Positions 47,238 to 57,027 of a stretch of 64,000 bases of DNA are shown here, piece after piece. The notes below the pieces were generated by a model. It saw only the letters and a program-made list of their open reading frames with translations, did no database searches and had not been told where the DNA came from. Source of the DNA: Chitinophagaceae bacterium. Lineage in GTDB: Bacteria; Bacteroidota; Bacteroidia; Chitinophagales; Chitinophagaceae. The stretch covers positions 124,001 through 188,000 of the forward strand of contig JADKAZ010000001.1 in NCBI GenBank assembly GCA_016719015.1, written 5' to 3'. A program made the position numbers and the translations under genes. How positions within the stretch are numbered: the stretch's first letter is position 1; each line of letters begins with the position of its first letter.

Positions 47238-50186
47238 TTATTTTACTAATATCCATGCCGCCCACTTAAAGGGGCTGCGCCGGTATTTATTTCTCATCGC
47301 TGCCTGAGCTTCATAAAAAGATTTATCAATTGCTTTACCTTCAAATAATTTATTGTAAAACAATTGCATAAATTCAGCAGTTTCATTATCCGGTACTTTC
47401 CATAAACTCATCACCAGGTTTTCTACACCTGCCATTTTAAATGCCCGCTGCAATCCATACACCCCTTCACTGCCTTTAATATCACCCAATGCCGTTTCGC
47501 AGGCAGACAACACCACCAGTTTTGTATTAGGGAGGTAAAGATTTGAAACTTCGTATGCGGTAAGTATGCCATCATCTTCCTGCCCATCAACATATTTACC
47601 ATTCCAGGCATCATTAGCACCAGCAAATACAAGCCCCGATCTTATCAATGGATTATCCGATTGCTGAAAAGCTTTTCCGCTGGTATATGTTTTACTCTTC
47701 AGGCTGTCTTTCGTATTATCGCCCGGATCAGGAAAGAAAAAACCATGGGTTGCAATATGCAAAACTTTGGGAGACTGTTTGTCATTCAGCATCTTGACAG
47801 CATTCTCTCTGGCCTCCATGCCTTGTAATACTGTAGTTGAAAAGTTTTTAACCTGGCCGGTTTTTGCAATCCCTTTAACCTCTGCGGCTGTGCCCGGCAG
47901 ATAGTTAAAGCCACTCCTGGTTGACCTATTACGTTTATCAACCACGACTTTTTTACTGGTTGAATCTAAACTGTATTTGATACCACCGAATAAAAATATC
48001 TTATCGCTGCTCGTTACCACATCGGCTGTTCTGTTGGCCAACGCAGCCGTAGTTGATAACTGAACCAGATTATATTTATCACTCAACACCTGTAAGCTAT
48101 CGACAGGCAAAGAAGCAAAGGCGATACGGTGCAACAAGCCGGCTGGAGAAAAGTAAATTGTTGTAACCCCATCTAAAATATTTTCCAGTGGTTTCCAGAT
48201 AGTATTAAAAGCTTGTGTTGAAAGAGTATTGTTACTTCCTACTTTTAAACCTCGTGTATAAAACCTGTTGATACTCTGGCCGTCAACAGTTGTTCTTGTC
48301 AGTAATTTCTCCAACTGTTTCTTTTCAAATAGTGTGACCCATTTCGGTTCTTCCATACCCGGCCGAATAACAAGTGCTGCATAAAATATGCTATCCGTAA
48401 AATGGTGCCCATCAAAATAATTAAACTCAATAAATTCAATGGTTGCCTCACCAGGAGTCAGCAACTGCCGTATAGCTTTCCAATCAATTGTTCCGGGCTG
48501 CATTTTTTTGAAGACCGCTGAACTCCGGACAATATCTTTCTCTAACACATCAGCTTTTTCAATGAGGGTTTTTAAATGGTCCTGGGGCGCCATATCCCCT
48601 TTTGCGTACAGTGCTGCAATTTGTTTTTTTAAATCAAGCCAGTTGTCATACTTCGTTGTGAGAACAGTATCACCACTTGTATATATAATATGACGGAGTT
48701 GTTGTGACGAAGCAAGAATCTGGTTTCTTTTCTGGAGAGAAATCAAATAGGGTTGACCTTTATGACCAGTATTCATTTTAGAAAAATAAAAAGACTGGTA
48801 TTCGTCTTCAGCTCCTGTAATATTTTTCAGGTATAATTGTTTTTCATCTTCCGACGTAAACGAGAAAATATTCCCTGCCTGTGCATTTTGGGCTTCAAAT
48901 GCATTTATATATAAATCGTTGGCTTTTTCTATCTCATTTTTACCCCGGTATACCCTTGCAAGACTTAATGAATTCTCCGTGTAAAATGGATGTAAGACAC
49001 CCAAACGTTTCTTCCACATTTCCCTTGCCTTCAAAAAGAAGTGTTCAGACTTGTTATAATCTTCCAGGTTAAAATACAATGCTCCAAGGCTATTCGTATT
49101 TATTGCGAGATCTGCATCAGCCGCTGAACCTAAATTTTCCCAAATTTTCTGCGCTTCCAGTGCAAGACTCTCTGCTTCTTTGTATTTTCCCATTTCCCGG
49201 TAAAGTGCTGCGATGCTGCTGCAACTTTGGCCATAATAATATCCCTGCTTTGCCGTATCTATTCTTTCCCGAATTCCTTTCGCTTCCAGGTAAAGTGGTT
49301 CGGCTTTGTGAAATTGTTTCATGAAATAATACAGGTCTGCAAGGATATCACAACTGAGTGCATAATCATCATGCTCCTTTGTGAAATATATTTCCCTTGC
49401 ATTTTTAGCCTCAATATACAGTGCTTCAGCTTTCTCATACTTACCCATATCACGGTATATATTCCCAAGATTAACACAGCTGATAGCATAAGCAGATTTT
49501 GGAATTCCTGCCACCCTTCCCCTGATTTCTTTTGCTTCAATGGCTAGTGGTTCTCCTTTATCAAACCGCCCCAGGTTCCAATATATAGCCGCAAGATTAT
49601 TACAGCTTTGTGCATAGCCTGCATTCTCTTTGGTAAACAATTGTTCCCGTATTGCTCTTGCTTCGAGATGTTCGGCTTCTGCTTTTTCAAATTGTCCGTC
49701 ATCGTTGTACAATATGCCAAGTGCATTACAGCTTATTGCGTATTGACTGCTTTTTTTTGTAAATAATCGTTCCCATATCTGCTTGGCCTCGAGGTAATAT
49801 GTTTCTGCAGGACGATACTTCCGCTGCTGGTAATTTACCTGTCCAAGAAAATTAGCATTCATGGCATACTTATCGTTTTCCGAGCCATCCTTCTTTTTAA
49901 TGATTTCCCGGGCTTCCAGATAATAGATTTCAGCAGTTGAATACTGGCTTTTCCCCAGGTAAAAAAGGTTACCCGTATTTGTCAATAAGAGAATATAAGA
50001 ATTGGAATAAATGGAATCCGCTGGTATTAATTCTTTTGCCAACTTGTAATTTTCGATAGCACTATCAATATTTTTTCTAACTCTGAAAGTGTCTGCCTTA
50101 TCTCTGTATTGCTGCCAGGTCTGGCTATGCAACTCATGACCGAAAATCAATATAGTCAATATTGAACAGGCCACTATCCTCATCAT
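47238..50186 (-). CDS. Exported TPR-CHAT protein (caspase-like protease domain)
   Basis: 982 residues from the first of two ATGs at 50186 (GTG at 50204 possible). A signal peptide ends near ELHSQ (about 22). Tetratricopeptide repeats of exactly 42 residues begin at about 107, 149, 191, 233 and 275, with three looser ones to about 440. After a helical linker, the CHAT domain spans about 570-980. It has the predicted catalytic His in VLHIATHGFFF (about 814) and Cys in VVLSACETALG (about 896), followed by GSEGVYGLQRAFKMAG and VMSLWKVPDN. Caspase-like proteases of this kind are known partners of cleaved effectors. The signal peptide puts it outside the cytoplasm. It is probably cotranscribed with the next gene. 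Confidence 0.88.
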   Translation of the reverse strand: MMRIVACSILTILIFGHELHSQTWQQYRDKADTFRVRKNIDSAIENYKLAKELIPADSIYSNSYILLLTNTGNLFYLGKSQYSTAEIYYLEAREIIKKKDGSENDKYAMNANFLGQVNYQQRKYRPAETYYLEAKQIWERLFTKKSSQYAISCNALGILYNDDGQFEKAEAEHLEARAIREQLFTKENAGYAQSCNNLAAIYWNLGRFDKGEPLAIEAKEIRGRVAGIPKSAYAISCVNLGNIYRDMGKYEKAEALYIEAKNAREIYFTKEHDDYALSCDILADLYYFMKQFHKAEPLYLEAKGIRERIDTAKQGYYYGQSCSSIAALYREMGKYKEAESLALEAQKIWENLGSAADADLAINTNSLGALYFNLEDYNKSEHFFLKAREMWKKRLGVLHPFYTENSLSLARVYRGKNEIEKANDLYINAFEAQNAQAGNIFSFTSEDEKQLYLKNITGAEDEYQSFYFSKMNTGHKGQPYLISLQKRNQILASSQQLRHIIYTSGDTVLTTKYDNWLDLKKQIAALYAKGDMAPQDHLKTLIEKADVLEKDIVRSSAVFKKMQPGTIDWKAIRQLLTPGEATIEFIEFNYFDGHHFTDSIFYAALVIRPGMEEPKWVTLFEKKQLEKLLTRTTVDGQSINRFYTRGLKVGSNNTLSTQAFNTIWKPLENILDGVTTIYFSPAGLLHRIAFASLPVDSLQVLSDKYNLVQLSTTAALANRTADVVTSSDKIFLFGGIKYSLDSTSKKVVVDKRNRSTRSGFNYLPGTAAEVKGIAKTGQVKNFSTTVLQGMEARENAVKMLNDKQSPKVLHIATHGFFFPDPGDNTKDSLKSKTYTSGKAFQQSDNPLIRSGLVFAGANDAWNGKYVDGQEDDGILTAYEVSNLYLPNTKLVVLSACETALGDIKGSEGVYGLQRAFKMAGVENLVMSLWKVPDNETAEFMQLFYNKLFEGKAIDKSFYEAQAAMRNKYRRSPFKWAAWILVK

Positions 50187-50359
50187 AATATTTAATACCC
50201 CCACTTGAAATGTTGGTTAAAGGTTCAATGGTTTAAAGATTCTCAGAGGTTGGATGGTTTCCGGGGAGTGGATAAACAGAAAGGTGAATACCCTTTGAAG
50301 ATAAAAATAAAAAATGAAAAAATAATGAAATTTATAAGACTTTGACTAAATGAAAATTG

Positions 50360-52780
50360 TCATTTCGAAACAGATGGTCTGGCTACAGGTGTCTGGCTTA
50401 TTTTCCTGGCAGGAGATTTTGTAAAATTGTACCCTATGCTAAGCCGGAAGTTTCTTGTCTGGGCTGTACTGTAGCTTTGGAGATTAAAATTACTTCCGTA
50501 AGTAAAGGTTCTGTTCTCCTGTACAAAAGGATCAATGATATTGGCAGTAACGGTAAGTTTTTTATCCAGGAACTTTCGCTGTATCCCAACATTCATACTC
50601 CAGCTCCATCTGGCAAACCCCTGTGGATTAGCAAACCGATTAAAGGCAAAACTGCCGGTAAAGTTCAGTATGTCTTTGGGAGTAAAAGTGGAACTCATAC
50701 TTGAGGTAAAAGATCCACCGTTTCGGAACCGGTTCACCGTCTTATCAAACTCACTGTATTCATTAAAAGTATAACTGGCACTAAGATTTGTTTTCAACTT
50801 TTTGTTGATAGTGAGTCCTCCCCAGGTACTTAGCTCATATTCCTTGCGACCACTGATGTTAGCCCATGTTATTTGCGTTTTTCCATCTGGCAATAATGTT
50901 CTTACACGGCTGAAAATATTTTCTACGACATTATAGCCCAGTCCGAGATTGATAAAATAAAGTGGTTTTGTTTTTCCCATCACAAAATCAAAATTGTCCG
51001 CCGTAGAAGCTTCGAGGTTCTCATTACCAAAGCGAACATTATAAGGATCGCTAAAATCAATAGTCGGATTCAGTTCATTAATACCCGGCCGGCGAATAGT
51101 TCTGCGATATGCCAGTGTAAGATTCAATTTATCTTTAGAGGATCGATTGATATTGGCAAAGGGCAACCAGGTAAGGTAGCTATTCTTAGCGTCACGGTTT
51201 TCTTTAAATAACTCAAACCAGATAGAAGTTTGTTCGGCTGAAATTCCAGTGGTAACACTGAAATTTTCTTTTATAATATGTTTTACAGACGCCCTTACGT
51301 TTGTGATAGTTTGATGAAACTTAAACTCATTGCTCAGCAAATCAGATTTTACAAAAGCCATGTCTGGCTTTTTGAGAAAGCTGGCATTCACATCGATATA
51401 GCTGTTACTCCGGTTATAAAATGTTCCCAACGAAAGGAAAGTTTTTTTATTTTTCAACGGCCTGTTATAATCAACCCTTACATTAAAACCATTGCCCCTG
51501 TTATTGGTGAATTGGTTTTGCGTGGAATCGATTCCATTTGGTGTATGGTCGGGGTTAAAAAATTGCTGAAAGAAAACTCTATCCGAATTATTAATGGAAT
51601 AATTACCACCGGTGATAATTTTCAGTGATTCGCCGGCAATTTTTCCCTTTTTAGTATAGGAAAAATTCGCATTCGGACTATAATTATCTCCTTCATTTAC
51701 CACTCTTCGTTCACTTAAGCGGTAAATATTTCCAAACCGGTTAATATTGGTGTATTCAGTTATACTTTCATTATCTGAATTATTCTGACTGTACTGAAGC
51801 ACAAAATTGATAGATTCCGTTTTATTTAAGTCATAATCAATATTCAACCGCAGGTTGGGCCGCAAGTTCTTATTGAGATAATTATTTTTTGTATTGAAAA
51901 AATTAGCGGAATCTGTATAAATATTATTACGGATAGAATAGCCATCTCCCTGTAGCCGGTTATAACCAACTCCGGCATTAATACTCAAAGCAAAGCCTTG
52001 TTTCCGGTAGCTAAAGTTTCCATTCATGGACCCCTCTCCTCTTGTTCCACCGGATATATTCAATCGTCCGCTTCTGCCTACTTTCCCTTTTTTTGTAGTG
52101 ATATTAATAACTCCTCCCTGTTCATTCGCATATTGTGGAGGGGGATTCGTCATTACTTCGATTTTTTCAATAGAACTGCCCGGCATTGATTCTAATAAAT
52201 CCTGTAACTGCTGAAGATTTAATTCCACCGGCTTATCATCAATCAAAATCTTTGGTTCTTTTCCACGCACCGTTATCTTACCATCTGCATCTTTTGAGAC
52301 CAGCGGAACACTATTGAGCAATTCACTTGCATTACTACCCGCAGCCAATGCTGATTCCCCGGCATTAAAAGTGATATTGCCATCTTTTGATTGTATCAAC
52401 GGTTTTTCAGCATAAACTATCACTTCCTCCAATTGCTGGTTAACATTGGGTTTCATCAGTACATCATTCAGGTTAAAATCAAATCGTTCCTGGCGCAAAT
52501 GAATACTGTCTAAGGTGAGGTTTTGCATGCCAACATTAGACAGACGAAGCCTGTAATAGCCGAATGCAATTTTTTCAAAAAGGAATTCACCGCTTTTATC
52601 AGAAACTGTTGTGCGACGTTTTGTTGTATCAGTAAGGTTTATTAATACAACCGTTACACCTTCAATTGCCTTTTTATTTTCATCTAACACATTCCCGGCT
52701 ATAATGCCCTGATCAGCACTCTGTGAAAAAGAATGAAGGCTGGAAGCAGCAATGATGATAAAAAGGATTAATTTTTTCAA
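50360..52780 (-). CDS. Outer-membrane beta-barrel receptor (TonB-dependent receptor family)
   Basis: 806 residues with a signal peptide ending HSFSQ (about 20). A regulatory-like domain is at about 25-110 (IIAGNVLDENKKAIEGVTVV), and a plug at about 135-230 contains LLNSVPLVSKDADGKITVRG and ILIDDKP and ends VINITTKKG. A barrel follows, closing with FRLSIGYNFTK. A short Lys/Arg-rich C-terminal tail after the last strand is unusual. Closest in plan to the receptor at the window start. No SusD neighbour. It lies upstream of the TPR-CHAT gene on the same strand, 173 bases away. Confidence 0.9.
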   Translation of the reverse strand: MKKLILFIIIAASSLHSFSQSADQGIIAGNVLDENKKAIEGVTVVLINLTDTTKRRTTVSDKSGEFLFEKIAFGYYRLRLSNVGMQNLTLDSIHLRQERFDFNLNDVLMKPNVNQQLEEVIVYAEKPLIQSKDGNITFNAGESALAAGSNASELLNSVPLVSKDADGKITVRGKEPKILIDDKPVELNLQQLQDLLESMPGSSIEKIEVMTNPPPQYANEQGGVINITTKKGKVGRSGRLNISGGTRGEGSMNGNFSYRKQGFALSINAGVGYNRLQGDGYSIRNNIYTDSANFFNTKNNYLNKNLRPNLRLNIDYDLNKTESINFVLQYSQNNSDNESITEYTNINRFGNIYRLSERRVVNEGDNYSPNANFSYTKKGKIAGESLKIITGGNYSINNSDRVFFQQFFNPDHTPNGIDSTQNQFTNNRGNGFNVRVDYNRPLKNKKTFLSLGTFYNRSNSYIDVNASFLKKPDMAFVKSDLLSNEFKFHQTITNVRASVKHIIKENFSVTTGISAEQTSIWFELFKENRDAKNSYLTWLPFANINRSSKDKLNLTLAYRRTIRRPGINELNPTIDFSDPYNVRFGNENLEASTADNFDFVMGKTKPLYFINLGLGYNVVENIFSRVRTLLPDGKTQITWANISGRKEYELSTWGGLTINKKLKTNLSASYTFNEYSEFDKTVNRFRNGGSFTSSMSSTFTPKDILNFTGSFAFNRFANPQGFARWSWSMNVGIQRKFLDKKLTVTANIIDPFVQENRTFTYGSNFNLQSYSTAQTRNFRLSIGYNFTKSPARKISQTPVARPSVSK

Positions 52781-52913
52781 AACTGGTTATTGGACGTAAA
52801 GATAACCCAGACCTTGCTAACTGGTTGACAAAGAACTTGCTGAACGGCTGTTCATTGGTGTGAATAGATAACCATTTATCGCTGCCATCCTGTCATAAAT
52901 CGGCTCTTAGCAG

Positions 52914-52921
52914 TATATTTG
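52914..52921 (+). promoter_or_regulatory. Bacteroidota-type -7 promoter element for miaB
   Basis: TATATTTG matches TAnnTTTG and ends 20 bases before the miaB ATG, leaving a short leader. No clear -33 box. Confidence 0.5.
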
Positions 52922-52941
52922 CAATCCAACAGAACTTTTAT

Positions 52942-54366
52942 ATGCTTGACTTCGTGACAGATAAGGTGCATGATGAGAACCGGCAAGGTGAGGCTTTTGC
53001 CCCCTTTAGCAGCGATCCCAATCAATTCAGAAAGCTTTTCTATATTGAAAGTTATGGGTGCGCCATGAATTTTGCGGACAGTGAAATCGTCGCTTCTATC
53101 TTACATAATGAAGGATTTGGTGCTACGAAGATTGTAGAAGAGGCTGATCTGATTTTTATCAATACCTGCTCTATCCGGGAAAAAGCAGAGCAAACTGTTC
53201 GTAAACGACTGACGGAATTCAAAAAACTGAAGAAGAAGAAAAAAGGGATGTTGGTGGGTGTGCTTGGATGTATGGCCGAGCGGCTGAAGGCAAAATTACT
53301 GGAAGAAGAAAAACTCGTTGACTTGGTAGTGGGACCCGATGCCTATCGTTCATTACCGGCGTTAGTTGATGAGGCCGAAGGCGGACAAAAAGCAGTAAAT
53401 GTTTTGCTAAGCAGGGATGAAACCTATGCTGACATTTCCCCGGTAAGATTAAATAGTAATGGTGTAAGTGCATTCGTAAGTATAATGAGGGGTTGCAATA
53501 ATATGTGCTCCTTTTGTGTAGTCCCCTTTACCAGGGGAAGAGAAAGGAGCCGTAGTGCTGATAGTATTATTGCAGAGTGTACCACCCTGTTTGAAAATGG
53601 ATACCGTGAAGTAACACTGCTGGGGCAAAACGTAGATAGCTATTACTTTCTTGATGAAAAGAATGATATCACGGTAACATTTGCCATGCTCCTGGAAAGA
53701 GTGGCGCTGATTTCCCCGCTGCTGAGAGTTCGTTTTTCCACATCACACCCAAAAGATATTACAGACGAAGTATTGCATACAATTGCGAAGTATGATAATA
53801 TCTGCAACTACATCCATCTTCCGGTTCAAAGCGGTTCGTCAAGAATATTACAACTGATGAACCGCACTTATACCAGGGAGTGGTATATGGGGAAGGTGGA
53901 CAGGATAAAACAAATCATACCAGATTGCGGCATCAGTGCCGACATCATCACCGGCTTTTGTACCGAAGAAGAGCAAGACCATCAGGACACCCTGAGTATT
54001 ATGGAATATGCGAAGTATGATTACTCGTACATGTTCTTTTATTCTGAACGTCCCGGCACCCTGGCACAAAAAAGATACACCGATGATGTGCCATTGGAGG
54101 TGAAGAAAAGAAGATTGCAGGAAGTAGTGGATTTACAAAACCGGTTATCATTAGAGAGCAATAAAAAGGATATCGGAAAAGCATTTAAAATACTTATTGA
54201 AGGAGAGAGCAAAAAAAGTGAAAGCGACTGGATGGGCAGAAGTTCTAATGGGAAAGTATTTGTTTTTCCCAAAGAGCAGTATAGTTTAAAAAAAGGTGAT
54301 TATGCAGTGGTGCAGGCCAATGATTGCACACAGGGAACATTGCTTGGAAAAATTGTTGAATTATAA
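52942..54366 (+). CDS. miaB: tRNA-2-methylthio-N6-dimethylallyladenosine synthase
   Basis: 474 residues. The N-terminal UPF0004 domain has three cluster cysteines (ESYGCAMNFADSE, NTCSIREKAEQ, VLGCMAERL). The radical-SAM domain has MRGCNNMCSFCVVPFTRGRE (CxxxCxxC), LLGQNVDSYY and STSHPKDIT, and a TRAM-type domain closes the C-terminus. It adds a methylthio group to A37 of tRNAs reading UNN codons. It is the first gene of a run of envelope and secretion genes that continues to the thioredoxin-like gene with gaps mostly under 25 bases. Confidence 0.95.
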   Translation: MLDFVTDKVHDENRQGEAFAPFSSDPNQFRKLFYIESYGCAMNFADSEIVASILHNEGFGATKIVEEADLIFINTCSIREKAEQTVRKRLTEFKKLKKKKKGMLVGVLGCMAERLKAKLLEEEKLVDLVVGPDAYRSLPALVDEAEGGQKAVNVLLSRDETYADISPVRLNSNGVSAFVSIMRGCNNMCSFCVVPFTRGRERSRSADSIIAECTTLFENGYREVTLLGQNVDSYYFLDEKNDITVTFAMLLERVALISPLLRVRFSTSHPKDITDEVLHTIAKYDNICNYIHLPVQSGSSRILQLMNRTYTREWYMGKVDRIKQIIPDCGISADIITGFCTEEEQDHQDTLSIMEYAKYDYSYMFFYSERPGTLAQKRYTDDVPLEVKKRRLQEVVDLQNRLSLESNKKDIGKAFKILIEGESKKSESDWMGRSSNGKVFVFPKEQYSLKKGDYAVVQANDCTQGTLLGKIVEL

Positions 54367-54375
54367 AAGTAATAG

Positions 54376-55611
54376 ATGGAAATTCAAAGTATAAAAAACC
54401 GGTTCGGCATCATCGGCAACTCACCTGCACTCAATTATGCATTGCAGGTGGCATCACAGGTGGCCAGCACCGACCTTACAGTTTTAATTAATGGTGAAAG
54501 CGGTGTAGGCAAGGAAGTTTTTTCACAGATTATTCATTCACTTTCGCCAAGAAAACATAATCCTTTCATCGCTGTTAACTGCGGCGCCATCCCCGAGGGC
54601 ACCATCGATTCTGAATTATTTGGCCATGAAAAAGGCTCTTTCACCGGTGCAGCAGATGCAAGAAAAGGATATTTTGAAACCGTAAACGGTGGCACTATTT
54701 TTCTCGATGAAATTGGTGAACTACCGCTTGGCACACAAGCAAGATTGCTGAGAGTTTTAGAAACGGGAGAATACATCCGGGTGGGTTCATCTAAAACTCA
54801 AAAAACGGATGTGAGAGTTATAGCAGCTACCAATAAAGACTTGTTACAACAAGTGCAATCAGGAAGATTCAGGGAAGACCTCTATTACCGTTTAAGTACA
54901 GTTCCCATCCGGGTACCTGCATTACATGACAGGCCCGAGGATATCCATTTGCTTTTTAGAAAATTTGCGGCTGATTTTGCGAACAAATACAAAGTGGCTC
55001 CCATTCAACTTGACGATGAAGCGAAACAACTGTTAATAAACTACCCATGGCCCGGCAATGTGAGAGAATTGAAGAATATTGCAGAACAGATTTCGGTTCT
55101 TTCACATGATAAAAATATTACAGCAAAAGAATTGAGTAAATTTTTGCAACCATATTCTAATAACAGAATGCCGGTGCTGGCAGGTCATAACGGGCACAGC
55201 CCTGAATTTGCTAACGAAAGAGAAATTCTGTATAAACTTTTCTTCGACATGAAGAAAGATGTAACAGAGTTAAAAAGAATGTTTCTTGATGTTTTACAGA
55301 ATCCGAATATGGTGGCCCAAAATCAATCATTTATAAATGAACTGAAAGAACTGAAAAATAATAATGAAGTGATGCAGCCAATGCTGGTACCAGCACCATT
55401 GCAATCGTCTTCACAACCGGTTATCATGAATAACGATATACATGATCATGTGGAAGTAGAAGAAAGCCTCAATATTGTGGATAAAGAAAAAGAACTAATT
55501 ATCAAAGCATTGAAAAAACACAAAAGTAAAAGAAAGGATGCTGCCCTTGATCTTGGCATCAGCGAAAGGACTTTGTACAGAAAATTAAAAGAATACGACA
55601 TTGAAGACTAA
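54376..55611 (+). CDS. Sigma-54-dependent transcription activator without receiver domain
   Basis: 411 residues. The AAA+ domain occupies the N-terminal 240 residues: Walker A GESGVGKE (40-47), the sigma-54 contact loop GSFTGA (87-92, Ser in place of the usual Ala), Walker B GTIFLDE (106-112) and an arginine-finger region FREDLYYRLSTVPIRVPAL. There is no receiver, GAF or PAS domain ahead of it, so its activity signal is not evident. A linker of about 110 residues leads to a Fis-type helix-turn-helix ending KDAALDLGISERTLYRKLKE. It is nine bases after miaB and overlaps lptE by 11. Confidence 0.9.
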   Translation: MEIQSIKNRFGIIGNSPALNYALQVASQVASTDLTVLINGESGVGKEVFSQIIHSLSPRKHNPFIAVNCGAIPEGTIDSELFGHEKGSFTGAADARKGYFETVNGGTIFLDEIGELPLGTQARLLRVLETGEYIRVGSSKTQKTDVRVIAATNKDLLQQVQSGRFREDLYYRLSTVPIRVPALHDRPEDIHLLFRKFAADFANKYKVAPIQLDDEAKQLLINYPWPGNVRELKNIAEQISVLSHDKNITAKELSKFLQPYSNNRMPVLAGHNGHSPEFANEREILYKLFFDMKKDVTELKRMFLDVLQNPNMVAQNQSFINELKELKNNNEVMQPMLVPAPLQSSSQPVIMNNDIHDHVEVEESLNIVDKEKELIIKALKKHKSKRKDAALDLGISERTLYRKLKEYDIED

Positions 55612-56167
55612 AAAAAATACAAAGCATTCTACTCAACTTATAACGGGGAATGGTATACACCCTCTTTGGGCTTTATTAGTTATTCCTTTACTGTTATTAA
55701 TTGTTCCATCATTCACCAGTTGCAACATTTACAAATTCAATGAGGCAACTATTCCCGACAGCATCAAGACAGTAAAAGTAAACCAGATAGAAAACAGGGC
55801 ACAATACATTAACCCGCAACTCAGCCAACGGCTTTCAGATAAACTTCGCCAGAAGATTGTCGGACAAACAAGGCTTTCGCAGACAAATAATGATAACGCT
55901 GATTGGGAAATCAGTTGTACCATACAGCAATATTCATTCAGCACTTCCGCCATTTCCAATCAACAGGCAGCCACCAACCGACTGACGGTTGCCATCCATA
56001 TTATCTTAAACAACAGGAAAGCAGATGAAGTAAAAGATTATGATGTAAGCCGCAGTTTTGAATTTAAAGGCAATCAATCATTTCAACAAGCCGAAGCAAC
56101 ATTGCTGGAAGAAATGACAAGAACACTTACTGACGAAATTTTTAACCGGCTATTCTCTAACTGGTAA
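55601..56167 (+). CDS. lptE: LptE-like LPS-assembly lipoprotein
   Basis: 188 residues starting at TTG inside the end of the activator gene (11-base overlap). The N-terminus is long, with one hydrophobic helix (LWALLVIPLLLLIVPSF) and a lipobox TSC near residue 41. The mature domain has FNEATIPDSIKTVKVNQIEN and SQRLSDKLRQKIVGQ, then VAIHIILNN, matching the Bacteroidota LptE that plugs LptD in the outer membrane. Position in the conserved miaB/activator/secG order supports the call. The TTG choice is forced by the lack of any ATG ahead of the signal. Confidence 0.85.
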   Translation: MKTKKNTKHSTQLITGNGIHPLWALLVIPLLLLIVPSFTSCNIYKFNEATIPDSIKTVKVNQIENRAQYINPQLSQRLSDKLRQKIVGQTRLSQTNNDNADWEISCTIQQYSFSTSAISNQQAATNRLTVAIHIILNNRKADEVKDYDVSRSFEFKGNQSFQQAEATLLEEMTRTLTDEIFNRLFSNW

Positions 56168-56186
56168 TATCCCTTATCTTGTAACA

Positions 56187-57026
56187 ATGAATTTGCAGAT
56201 CAATCAATTAGTAAAATCACTTTTGCAAAAAGAAACCCTGGAGCAATGCAGTTTACAGGAACTGGAACAGTTTGCAGACCGTCATCCCTATTTTGGCGCT
56301 GCCCAATTATTACTTACCAAGAAACTTCAGCTGGAAAATCCAGAACGATACGATGAACAATTACAAAAAACATTTCTCTTTTTTAATAATCCGCTTTGGG
56401 TACAGCATTTACTCAACGAAACAGGGAATGCTGAAATTATTGTTTCCGAGAAAAAACAAGAACCTGTACTTCAGCCCATAGTTAATGAACCCGTTGCTAT
56501 TGCTACAGTCCCAGAAATCCATAATAATAAGGAGGAATTTACTAACCCGGCATTGACAGCCGAACCAACCATTGAGACTGTAACTGAAAAACAAGAACCT
56601 GAAATTGTACTACCAGCATTGAAAATCGAAGCTATTGATCCGGCTACTGCTGAGCTGACATTTGAACCCTTCCATACCGTTGATTATTTCGCTTCACAGG
56701 GAATTAAATTTAAGGAGGAAGAAAAGCCAGTTGATAAATTTGGTCAGCAATTGAAAAGTTTTACAGACTGGTTAAAAGCCATGAAACGGTTACCCGTAAC
56801 AGAAATTACCAAAACTGTTGAAGCTTCATCCGAAAAGAAAGTAGCGCAATTGGCTGAACATTCCATTACCGAACGGGAAGTAGTGACGGAAACAATGGCG
56901 GAAGTATGGGAAAAACAGGGAAATGCTGTTAAAGCCATAGAGATTTACGGCAAATTAAGTTTGCTCGAACCCTCTAAAAGTCCTTATTTTGCAGCGAAAA
57001 TTGAAGAATTAAAGAAAACAATCTGA
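56187..57026 (+). CDS. Helical protein with a degenerate TPR at the C-terminus
   Basis: 279 residues without a signal. The N-terminus is helical (LVKSLLQKETLEQCSLQELE QFADRHPYFGA split by a short turn). A middle stretch of about 100 residues is rich in Glu/Pro/Val/Thr and low in complexity. The C-terminus ETMAEVWEKQGNAVKAIEIY followed by GKLSLLEPSK reads like one TPR pair. I recognise it as typical of this operon in Chitinophagaceae but know no function. Neighbours are lptE (19 bases) and secG (1 base). Confidence 0.7.
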   Translation: MNLQINQLVKSLLQKETLEQCSLQELEQFADRHPYFGAAQLLLTKKLQLENPERYDEQLQKTFLFFNNPLWVQHLLNETGNAEIIVSEKKQEPVLQPIVNEPVAIATVPEIHNNKEEFTNPALTAEPTIETVTEKQEPEIVLPALKIEAIDPATAELTFEPFHTVDYFASQGIKFKEEEKPVDKFGQQLKSFTDWLKAMKRLPVTEITKTVEASSEKKVAQLAEHSITEREVVTETMAEVWEKQGNAVKAIEIYGKLSLLEPSKSPYFAAKIEELKKTI

Positions 57027-57027
57027 C

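Noticed and set aside
47238..50186. A CRISPR-linked role for the TPR-CHAT protein (type III-E Craspase-like)
   Set aside because: There is no CRISPR array or cas gene in the window, and the protein has an export signal, which does not fit a cytoplasmic effector.
44250..50204. The exported multidomain protein and TPR-CHAT frames both have 988 codons in their longest form
   Set aside because: Their sequences are unrelated, so the equal length is a coincidence.
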